64,000 bases of DNA from assembly GCA_965116695.1 (NCBI GenBank), contig OZ220706.1, positions 1,178,001 through 1,242,000 of the forward strand. Reading direction: 5' to 3'. Numbering within the stretch: position 1 is the stretch's first letter; the number at the start of each line of letters is the position of its first letter. A program made the position numbers and the translations under genes. Shown piece after piece: positions 1 through 7,712 of this stretch. Under the pieces are notes generated by a model, which worked only from the letters and a program-made list of their open reading frames with translations, ran no database searches and was not told the DNA's origin. This DNA comes from JAJDTT01 sp965116695. GTDB taxonomy: Bacteria > Acidobacteriota > UBA6911 > RPQK01 > JAJDTT01.

Positions 1-195
1 GGGGGGCAGGTGGTGGGGCGAACCGACGACTTCGGAATCCGGATCGAGCAAGACCCGATCCACGTCCACGATCTGCAGGCCACCCTGCTGCACTGCCTCG
101 GGCTCGACCACACGCGCCTCACCTACCGTTACATGGGACGCGAGTTCCGGCTCACCGACGTGGCCGGCCGGGTGATGGACAAACTACTGGTGTAG
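1..195 (+). CDS. DUF1501 family protein, C-terminal fragment
   Basis: The frame is open from the first base and ends at TAG 193-195, so only the last 64 residues are present. The tail contains a GRTDDFG segment, the pattern LxHCLGLDHxRLTYRY and then GREFRLTDVAG. This matches the end of DUF1501 proteins, secreted sulfatase-like proteins that are usually paired with DUF1553/DUF1549 genes in Planctomycetes, Verrucomicrobia and Acidobacteria. The family's biochemical role is not established. A 274-bp inverted-repeat element begins at the base after the stop codon, and the stop codon lies inside the apparent target duplication. The family call is by recognition of the tail only. Confidence 0.75.
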   Translation, partial: GGQVVGRTDDFGIRIEQDPIHVHDLQATLLHCLGLDHTRLTYRYMGREFRLTDVAGRVMDKLLV

Positions 196-469
196 CCCGC
201 ATTTCTCACCAGGGGGCGTGACGATCGCGCAGGATTTTCGCCGGAGCGGCGGCTTTTAGCCGCCGACTCTTCATCATCCCCGCGTGCTCGCGACCGAGAG
301 CGTAGTGGTGACTACGTTTGAGACAAGCATGTGCGCGCTGAGGGCGAAAAGACCAGCGAGCGCGCGCCCAGCGCAGTCTGTTCCGGAGAAATCCTGGGGT
401 AACTCGCGTAACTGCTCAAAAACAGATCCTTCTTCGTCATATGCATAGCGGCCTGGTGAGAAATGCGGG
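196..469. mobile_element. MITE-like element: 18-bp perfect terminal inverted repeats, GTAG target duplication
   Basis: CCCGCATTTCTCACCAGG at 196-213 is the exact reverse complement of 452-469. The element is flanked by GTAG at 192-195 and again at 470-473, which looks like a 4-bp target-site duplication. The interior is too short for a transposase. On the minus strand, about 58 codons from roughly 451 down to a TGA at 274-276 read like a protein tail (AYDEEGSVFEQLRELPQDFS...), which could be the end of a deleted transposase. A GC-rich hairpin of the dispersed family A (GGCGGCttttaGCCGCC, about 247-263) lies inside. The parent IS family is not identified. Confidence 0.7.
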
Positions 470-487
470 GTAGAGGTTCTGCGATTT

Positions 488-543
488 GGGACAGGGGACT
501 TCCCCGTCCCCCCGAGGCAGTGGGGGTAGGAAAACCCCCACTC
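488..543. repeat. Family B G/C hairpins
   Basis: Two hairpins follow the mobile element. The first is small: GGGGA at 494-498 with TCCCC at 501-505. The second has a perfect 9-bp stem, AGTGGGGGT at 519-527 with ACCCCCACT at 534-542, and an AGGAAA loop. Related GGGGGAC/GTCCCCC hairpins occur near 10.2, 48.1 and 60.9 kb. The position, just past the 3' end of the minus-strand ABC ATPase gene and downstream of the plus-strand DUF1501 gene, would suit a transcription end. Confidence 0.5.
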
Positions 544-560
544 CCATGCGCCCTCTTTCC

Positions 561-1349
<789 letters not shown>

Positions 1350-1356
1350 GAGCTGC

Positions 1357-3867
1357 CTATCGAATCTGGAAGCCGTAAAGGTCGGCGTTGGTCAGGTAGA
1401 AGCGGAGGCGAACCGGCTGTCCCCCGAGGGAAGCCAGATCCGCTTTTTCTCGCCACGCCACTTCCTGCCGAGTGCTGTCGAAGGCCGTGAGCAGGCACTC
1501 GTTCCGGCCGTAACCGGCCACCGGCCGCCCGGATTCGTCCAAGACCTCCACCGCCACGCGGCCTTCGGCGGCCGCCGCGTTGACCGTCAACCGGCTCCCC
1601 TGAAAGATCAGGGGGTGGGTCGTCAGTACGCCCTCCCTCTCACCGGCCCGGCGCGATGCGAACCCGTTGGTGCGGTACTCCACCCGGGCCGGCGCGATCT
1701 GGAACACCCGGCTCTTTTCGATATGGTCCTCCCGGGTCTGACCCGTGTTGGCCTCGAGCTCCGCCCAGAACGCCTCCCGAACTTCCTCCACCGTCCGGCT
1801 GCAGCGGGGCCGCCGCCAGCTCCAGATGCATTCGTAAAGCGCCCACCCCGGCTCCACCGGCGCCGGTGGGGAGAGAAAGGGCCGCCCGTTGTATTGCGCG
1901 TCGTCGAAGATCCCGGAGGCGGGAATCGGAGTATCACCCGGGCCGCCGCCCACCAGCTTGTCCCGGATCCAGGCGTTGACGTGCAGGGTGTTGGTGCCGT
2001 GGTAGAAGCCGACGGACCGGTCTCCCTCCACCGGGCCTTCCGAGAAACTGTAGACGATCCCGTAATCGAAGCTGCCGTCGGGTCCGCTGGGGATCCAGGC
2101 CCGATCCCCTCCCAGATCCTCCCAGTGGATTCCGTTGCGGCTCACCCAGAGATGGATCGACATCCGTTGAGTCCCGCAGTCGTAGAGCGGGAAGAAGGCG
2201 ACGTAGAGGTCCCCGATCCGCTTCACCCGCTGCATCCCGTAGCTCTGGTGTTTCGGGTGTTCCCGCGGCGGCGCCCAGATATAGCTCCGGTTCCAGTTCA
2301 CGCCGTCGCGCGTGGTCATCCGCCCCAGGTTCCGCGAGACGGCCCACTTGTTGTCGTAACGCACCAGCGCCCGCCCCATGGCCGGAGGATGGGCGGCGAA
2401 ATAGAGCACCAGCTCACCGGTCCGTTCGTCGTAGAACATGGGGCCCAGGTTGTCGGTGGGGCTGTCCAGCGTCTCCACCTGAAGGTGATTCCGCATGAAG
2501 GGACGCTCCGTGGTGAGATAAGCCACTCCCTCGGAATCCCGGACCATCAGGTAGATCCCCCGCTGAAATTCCATGTCCGCAAACTTGGGCCTGCTGACCC
2601 GGGTCGCGGTCCGCAGATCGGGAATTCCGCGGGTTCGGTAATCCCACAGCCCCCCGAACTCGTCCCCTTCGCCCACGTGGCCCCGGGAAGGCATCTTTTC
2701 CAGGATGTTGTTGGCGCGGGAACCCTGAAATTCCACCAGGCCCAGCTCCGGCTTCGTCCATCGGGTCCCGTCACTGGAAACGGCCAGCATCCGGTACCGG
2801 GTCGGGCTGATGTACTCCAGCTCGTACCGTTGCTCCTCCCGGTTGAAGGACAGGGCGCCCCCCTCGTGCAGTATCGCGTAATGGCCCTCCCAAGGCCGGT
2901 CCGGCCGGAACAGGGCCTGAGCGTCCAGCTTGCGGGCCGGATGGAAGACCCTCCGGAGATGCCGCTGGTCCTCGATCAGGAAATCGTCCACGAACAGTTG
3001 GGGAGCCACCGGGATCTCCAGGGGAGGCTCCGGTTCCGGCGGCGGGCCGTTCCGGTGCAGGTACAACGCCCGGCGGGGTCCGTCGTCCCAGAGCCGCCCG
3101 TCCACGCGGGGACGCACCCGCACGTGATACGTGGCCGCCTTCAGGCCGGTGAGATCGAAGGCCACATGAGACTTGTCCGGTGTGAGCCGGACCGCCGCGA
3201 TGGGTGATCGCACGCGCCCGGTGCCGGCTTCCACGAGATCGACTTCCACGGCCAGCTCCCGGACCGGAGCACCTTTCCTGAGCCAGAGCTCCACCTCGGC
3301 GGCGTTGTCGTCGATATAGGCCAAGCGGTCCAGGTCCGCTCCCACCCAGGTCTGGACCGGAAGCCGGAAGTCGTTGGAGAACAGAAGTCCACCGTCCCGG
3401 ACCCGCCGGCCCCTCACCGTCAAGAGGTAGTTGCCCGTGTCGTGGGTGTCGATCCACCAGCCGGTCCGCAGGTATCCCCGCACCCTCTCCTGAGGCCCCT
3501 TGTGGCTGGAGGCCGGGAGGGGCCGGTAGGGTCCATGGCCCAGCAAGGGCCCCAGATCGAAGCCCATCGATTCGTCTTCCGCGTCCGGCTCCACCAGCCG
3601 CCTTTCGGTTCGAGCCCCTCCCGCGGGAAACCCCACCGCCACTTCCAGTTCCACCGGCTCCGGAGCACGGTACCGAAAACGGAGCCGGTGTCCCGCCTCC
3701 CCCGAAAACCCCAGTTGGAATCCGGCCGGCCCCTCTTTCCCGGCGACCGGCTGCACCTGATAGGGAGTCAGATCGACTCGCGCGGGCGCACTCGAGGATG
3801 CCGCCGTCTGGACGAGAATGAGCAGGACCAGGATGGGGACGATTATTGGTCGAGCAAACGGGATCAC
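1357..3867 (-). CDS. Secreted beta-propeller-like protein, putative glycosidase-related
   Basis: An 836-residue protein with an N-terminal hydrophobic signal segment (IIVPILVLLILVQTAASS). The first 290 residues look like beta-sandwich domains. The middle begins with QLFVDDFLIED and holds repeated strand motifs with DGxxW signatures (SSDGTRWTKPELGL, TTRDGVNWNRS, SRNGIHWEDLGG), as in five-bladed propellers of the GH43/GH32/sialidase type. The C-terminal 100 residues (VEVLDESGRPVAGY...LRFYLTNADLYGF) form a sandwich typical of this LFVDD group in Planctomycetes and Acidobacteria. It probably acts outside the cytoplasmic membrane on polysaccharide. No catalytic residues were assigned and no substrate can be inferred. 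The EhuA-like ATPase gene follows after 7 bp. Confidence 0.65.
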   Translation of the reverse strand: MIPFARPIIVPILVLLILVQTAASSSAPARVDLTPYQVQPVAGKEGPAGFQLGFSGEAGHRLRFRYRAPEPVELEVAVGFPAGGARTERRLVEPDAEDESMGFDLGPLLGHGPYRPLPASSHKGPQERVRGYLRTGWWIDTHDTGNYLLTVRGRRVRDGGLLFSNDFRLPVQTWVGADLDRLAYIDDNAAEVELWLRKGAPVRELAVEVDLVEAGTGRVRSPIAAVRLTPDKSHVAFDLTGLKAATYHVRVRPRVDGRLWDDGPRRALYLHRNGPPPEPEPPLEIPVAPQLFVDDFLIEDQRHLRRVFHPARKLDAQALFRPDRPWEGHYAILHEGGALSFNREEQRYELEYISPTRYRMLAVSSDGTRWTKPELGLVEFQGSRANNILEKMPSRGHVGEGDEFGGLWDYRTRGIPDLRTATRVSRPKFADMEFQRGIYLMVRDSEGVAYLTTERPFMRNHLQVETLDSPTDNLGPMFYDERTGELVLYFAAHPPAMGRALVRYDNKWAVSRNLGRMTTRDGVNWNRSYIWAPPREHPKHQSYGMQRVKRIGDLYVAFFPLYDCGTQRMSIHLWVSRNGIHWEDLGGDRAWIPSGPDGSFDYGIVYSFSEGPVEGDRSVGFYHGTNTLHVNAWIRDKLVGGGPGDTPIPASGIFDDAQYNGRPFLSPPAPVEPGWALYECIWSWRRPRCSRTVEEVREAFWAELEANTGQTREDHIEKSRVFQIAPARVEYRTNGFASRRAGEREGVLTTHPLIFQGSRLTVNAAAAEGRVAVEVLDESGRPVAGYGRNECLLTAFDSTRQEVAWREKADLASLGGQPVRLRFYLTNADLYGFQIR

Positions 3868-4028
3868 GACGGACCCTCCTCCGAGAAATGGGATTCTTTT
3901 TTCGGATACCGGCTCATTCTAGCCTGAATCTTCCTTGGAATACCGCCTTTCGGCTGCGGCAGTTTTCAGTCGCGCCGCGCCGATCTCAAGCGGCTTGTCC
4001 ACCCTGTCCGGATCAATCCTGGGTTAAG

Positions 4029-4181
4029 ATGCAAGAAGTCATGGTCGACACTGATCGAGGCTTCACCCGGTTCGTGAGCAATTCTGACGAAGCCGATCTC
4101 AAGGAACATGAAGGCATGGGGTTTCATGAGGGTTGGAGCAAGGCGGCCAGCCAACTCGAAGCGCTCGCCAAATCCCTTTAG
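4029..4181 (+). pseudogene. AHSA1/SRPBCC family protein, 3' remnant
   Basis: About 50 codons encode the tail of an AHSA1-like SRPBCC domain (VDTDRGFTRFVSNSDEAD, then HEGMGFHEGWSKA and SQLEALAKSL). The E-x-M-G-x-x-x-G-W...QLExL pattern is the C-terminal helix of that family, but the preceding 80-100 residues of the fold are absent. AHSA1 genes commonly sit just before a PhnB-like VOC gene, as here, which supports decay of a former pair. The rest of the 3868-4198 interval shows nothing recognisable, although it must hold the promoter of the minus-strand gene starting at 3867. A short functional protein cannot be excluded. Confidence 0.5.
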
Positions 4182-4198
4182 TACGAGGGAACCACACC

Positions 4199-4678
4199 AT
4201 GCGACTGGGGTCCAAAGTTCGCACCTGCCTCTGGTTCCACGACCAGGCGCTCCCTGCAGCCGAGTTTTACTGTGCTCTTCTGCCCGACAGCCGGATCGAT
4301 CGTGTCGGATACTCTTCAGAAGGCCAGGACATGACCACCACCGGGAGGGTACTCACAGTGGAGTTCACCCTCGCCGGAACTCCCTTTCAGGCGCTCAACG
4401 GCGGTCCTCATTTCACCCTCGACGAGGCGGTGTCGATTTCGGTCCTGACCGAGGACCAGGCGGAGACGGATCGGCTTTGGGCCGCGCTCATCGCCGATGG
4501 CGGTGCTGAGAGCCACTGCGGCTGGCTGAAGGATCGATTCGGGTTGTCCTGGCAAATTCTGCCGAAGCGATTGATCGAATTGTTGAACGGACCAACGGCG
4601 CCGCAAGTCTGGCCGGCACTGATGCAGATGAAAAAGATCGACATCGCCGCGCTCGAAGCCGCATCCAACGATGGCTGA
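4199..4678 (+). CDS. PhnB-like VOC family protein
   Basis: A 159-residue protein of the vicinal oxygen chelate fold, in the PhnB/'3-demethylubiquinone-9 3-methyltransferase' subgroup. It opens with KVRTCLWFHDQALPAAEFY, then has the VLTVEFTLAGTPFQALNGG strand pair, FTLDEAVSISV, and the closing GWLKDRFGLSWQILP segment that is diagnostic of the subgroup. Members usually dimerise; most have no proven reaction and the methyltransferase label is historical. ATG 4199 is chosen because homology begins directly after it; the frame is open further upstream into the AHSA1 remnant. It probably formed a pair with that lost neighbour. Confidence 0.85.
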   Translation: MRLGSKVRTCLWFHDQALPAAEFYCALLPDSRIDRVGYSSEGQDMTTTGRVLTVEFTLAGTPFQALNGGPHFTLDEAVSISVLTEDQAETDRLWAALIADGGAESHCGWLKDRFGLSWQILPKRLIELLNGPTAPQVWPALMQMKKIDIAALEAASNDG

Positions 4679-4754
4679 AGGAGATGAAGGGAATGGGTGA
4701 TGAACAGTGGATCACCCATGGCAGCAGAGCGACCGAAATTGTTATCGTGATTCC

Positions 4755-5711
4755 ATGGCGACCGCTCCCGCTCTGCGTCTTCGCGGCATCAGCAAGAACT
4801 ACGGCAGGAAGACGGCTCTTGACGGTGTCGATTTCGAAGCGCCGCACGACGCCATTTGCGGTCTGATCGGTCCCAACGGCGCCGGCAAGACCACCCTGCT
4901 GCGCATCGTTCTCGACATCATCGGTCCCGACGATGGAACCGTGGAGGTGTTGGGCACGACCGACCTCCAGTCGACCCGGCGGCGTATCGGATATCTCCCG
5001 GAAGAGCGCGGGCTGTACCCCAAGATGCGGGTCATCGACCACCTGGTGTTCCTGGGCGTACTCAAGGGACTGGGCAGACGGGACGCCACGGACCGGGCTC
5101 GCGGCGGACTCGAAGAGGTCGGTCTCGGCGAACGCGCCTTGGACAAGGTGGAAACCCTCTCCAAGGGAATGCAACAGAAGGTTCAGCTCTTGGGGACAAT
5201 CCTCCACCAGCCGGAATTGCTGGTCCTGGACGAGCCGTTCAGCGGCCTGGACCCACTCAACGTGGAGCTTTTCAAACGGTTGGTCCTGGAGCGCCGCCGC
5301 GCGGGAGCGACCGTACTCCTTTCGACCCATTTGATTGAAGACGCCGAACGCCTGTGCGACCGCGTCTGCATGATCGCCGGCGCCAACAAGGTCCTGGACG
5401 GGAAGGTGAGCGACTTGAAGGCGGCCTCCGGGCGGCGGGATCTGGCCGTCGCCTTCGAGGGGAGCAGCGAGTTCCTGGCGGCGCCCGGCCTGGTGGAGCG
5501 GGCCGCCGACCAGGGCGGTTACGTTGAAGTCCGGCTCAAGGAAGGCGCCGACCCTCAGGTCCTGCTCCGCCGGGCCCTGGAGTCGGGAGTGAGGATTTCG
5601 CGCTTCGAACTGACGGAGCCCTCACTGCGCGAGATCTTCATGGAAAAGGCTGAGGCGGCCGGTCTGTCGACGAAAGACGCCGCTCCGGCTGGAGAGGTGG
5701 GCGCGGCGTGA
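4755..5711 (+). CDS. ABC transporter ATP-binding protein (NatA-like)
   Basis: A 318-residue ABC-2 exporter ATPase. Walker A is GPNGAGKTT near residues 39-47. Later come the YLPEERGLYPKM Q-loop region, the variant signature LSKGMQQK, the Walker B LLVLDEPFSGLDP and the switch STHLIEDAE. The extra C-terminal domain (about 230-318) is typical of NatA/YhaQ-type exporters. ATG 4755 is preferred over an in-frame ATG at 4707 because homology starts there. It overlaps the permease gene by 4 bp (GTGA, 5708-5711), so the two are translationally coupled and form one exporter. The substrate is unknown; Na+ or a small peptide/lipid are family possibilities. Confidence 0.9.
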   Translation: MATAPALRLRGISKNYGRKTALDGVDFEAPHDAICGLIGPNGAGKTTLLRIVLDIIGPDDGTVEVLGTTDLQSTRRRIGYLPEERGLYPKMRVIDHLVFLGVLKGLGRRDATDRARGGLEEVGLGERALDKVETLSKGMQQKVQLLGTILHQPELLVLDEPFSGLDPLNVELFKRLVLERRRAGATVLLSTHLIEDAERLCDRVCMIAGANKVLDGKVSDLKAASGRRDLAVAFEGSSEFLAAPGLVERAADQGGYVEVRLKEGADPQVLLRRALESGVRISRFELTEPSLREIFMEKAEAAGLSTKDAAPAGEVGAA

Positions 5712-7111
5712 ACCCGTTTACACCCAGCGTTCTGGCGGTTGCGTACCGCGAGTTCATGCAACGCGTCAAGACCAAGTGGTTCATCCTGGGCACCATCGGA
5801 ATGCCGGTGATCATGGTCGGCGTGGCCTTCCTGATCGTTTTCGCGATGCGGGACGTGGAGGACTCCGAACGGGGAAAGACCATCGGTGTCGTGGACGCCG
5901 ACGGAACGATTGCGGATCTGCTGGTGGAGGAGTTGAACGATGGTTCCGTCACTGCCTCGCGGGCGCGCGACATGGAACGTCTTCCCGCCGCCGAGGTCCG
6001 GGAGCGTTTCCTGTCGACGGCGTTCGACTACCTGCTGATTCTGCCGTCCGGAGCCGCCGCCTCGGACGGTCTCGCTCCCGCCGCGAGCCGGGCGGGTGCC
6101 GGGAAACGGAAGGACACGGATGACGCGGCGGACCGGGTGACCGCCACCTTGCTGGCCAAGGACAAAGTGCCGTCGGCAACCCAGAGATCGGCCCGGAATG
6201 CAATCCAACGAGCCCTCTTGCAAACCCGCCTTCAGGCAGCGGGTGTGGAAGCCGTCGACGCTCGTGATCTCTTGCGCAGACCCCGTTTGAACGCTGTCAA
6301 CGTCACCGAAACAGGTGAGACCCGCTCCCAAACCCTGCAGACCATTGCCAGCATGGGCATCGTCTACCTCTACTTCACGCTCCTGTTGGCTTACGGGCAG
6401 ATGGTTCTGATGTCGACCATCGAGGACAAGCAGTCGAACATCGTCGAGATACTGGCATCATCGCTACGCCCGTGGGAACTGATGTTGGGGAAAATTCTGG
6501 GTTGCGGCGCCATGGCCCTGGCTCAACTCGGGATTTGGGCCCTGATGGCGGCCACGGCGGTTGGTTTTTTCCTCACCCGCAGAGGTTTGGCGAGCGTCCC
6601 GTCCCCCGGTCCCGCTCTCGGAGCCGGCCGCGACCCGATCACAGGTGAAACCGCCAATCTGTCGGGCATCGACCTGATTTCAGATTCCATTTCGTGGGAA
6701 AGCGTCATCCTGGCGCTGCTCTACTTCGTCCTGGGATATCTCCTCTACACCTCGGTCTTCGCCGCCGCCGGGGCCACGGTCAGCGATCTTCAAGACGCGC
6801 AACAGGCGATGACGCCCATCGTCCTGGTGATCATGATCTCTCTCATTGCAGGCCCCTTGCTGATGGAGAGCCCCAACAACAGATGGGTCGTGATCCTGTC
6901 GATGGTCCCGCCCTTCAACGCCGTGGTGATGCCCGCCCGGGTCTTCTCCACGGAAGTCCCATTCTGGCAGTTGGGACTCTCCCTGATCCTGCTGGCGGCG
7001 GCCGTGGCGACCATCGTCTGGTTGGCGGGACGGATCTACCGGGTGGGAATCCTGATGAGGGGACAACGCGCGAGCTTGCCCGAGATCGTTCGCTGGGTCC
7101 GTCACGGTTAA
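5708..7111 (+). CDS. ABC-2 type transporter permease (NatB-like)
   Basis: A 467-residue permease with a GTG start. TM1 lies near residues 20-45 (KWFILGTIGMPVIMVGVAFL), followed by a large extracytoplasmic domain of about 160 residues. At least five more membrane spans lie between residue 210 and 455. The motif EDKQSNIVEILASSLRP just after TM2 is the coupling segment typical of the ABC2_membrane_3/NatB family. It partners the ATPase gene that it overlaps. The reading frame is full length and intact. Confidence 0.9.
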   Translation: MNPFTPSVLAVAYREFMQRVKTKWFILGTIGMPVIMVGVAFLIVFAMRDVEDSERGKTIGVVDADGTIADLLVEELNDGSVTASRARDMERLPAAEVRERFLSTAFDYLLILPSGAAASDGLAPAASRAGAGKRKDTDDAADRVTATLLAKDKVPSATQRSARNAIQRALLQTRLQAAGVEAVDARDLLRRPRLNAVNVTETGETRSQTLQTIASMGIVYLYFTLLLAYGQMVLMSTIEDKQSNIVEILASSLRPWELMLGKILGCGAMALAQLGIWALMAATAVGFFLTRRGLASVPSPGPALGAGRDPITGETANLSGIDLISDSISWESVILALLYFVLGYLLYTSVFAAAGATVSDLQDAQQAMTPIVLVIMISLIAGPLLMESPNNRWVVILSMVPPFNAVVMPARVFSTEVPFWQLGLSLILLAAAVATIVWLAGRIYRVGILMRGQRASLPEIVRWVRHG

Positions 7112-7201
7112 ACTCGATTCCGCCGTAACGCGTCCCCCTGCATCCCTGCCTTCCCCGTCTTCCTCGTTGCTTCCAGGTTCGGGTCGGCGTACGCTGATTC
7201 C

Positions 7202-7600
7202 GTGAAGACGGCGGCCAGTTCCATACTCCTGTTCGTCCTGGCCACCAGCCCCATGGTCTGGGTGGTCCGAGAGGCGGGGAGCGAGCCGGCGGCTTCGGTC
7301 TGTCCGACTCACGGGAACGTCTGCAGTTGTCCGGACGCGTGCCTGAAGCAGCTGAAGACCGCGGACATGGGCCGTCGGGAATGCGCCCGGCCGGCGCGAA
7401 TACCGGACCGGGTCCGGTTCGTGTCCGACTGCGGTGGCGGGCCCGACGGTATCGGATTCATGAATCTGAAGGCGGTCTTCCTTCCTCCGCTTCGGGCCGG
7501 CTTCGGAGACCTTGGCTCCGGTCTTGCCCCGGAGGCTCCCTTTCGAACGCCCCTGATCCCGCCAAACCCCGACACCCCTCCTCCACGCTCGTTCTCCTGA
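7202..7600 (+). CDS. Small Cys-rich secreted protein, unknown function
   Basis: A 132-residue protein with a GTG start. Residues 5-23 form a hydrophobic signal or membrane segment. After it come six cysteines at about 34, 41, 43, 47, 61 and 77 in the arrangement CPTHGNVCSCPDAC...C...C. The C-terminal 40 residues are Pro-rich and look disordered. Small secreted proteins of this kind sometimes precede TonB receptors for metals, and the receptor gene follows about 110 bp downstream on the same strand. A metal-binding or sensing role is inference only. The overlapping alternative frame at 7327-7614 has no comparable features. Confidence 0.45.
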   Translation: MKTAASSILLFVLATSPMVWVVREAGSEPAASVCPTHGNVCSCPDACLKQLKTADMGRRECARPARIPDRVRFVSDCGGGPDGIGFMNLKAVFLPPLRAGFGDLGSGLAPEAPFRTPLIPPNPDTPPPRSFS

Positions 7601-7712
7601 CTCGAGGACAGTGAAACGACGATCCGGGCTCCCCGGCCGCCGGGAAAGTTTCCGTGCGCCCACCGGGGGTTCCCTGGTTGTTCTGAGTGTGCGACACCAA
7701 GAGGAGGTTCGT

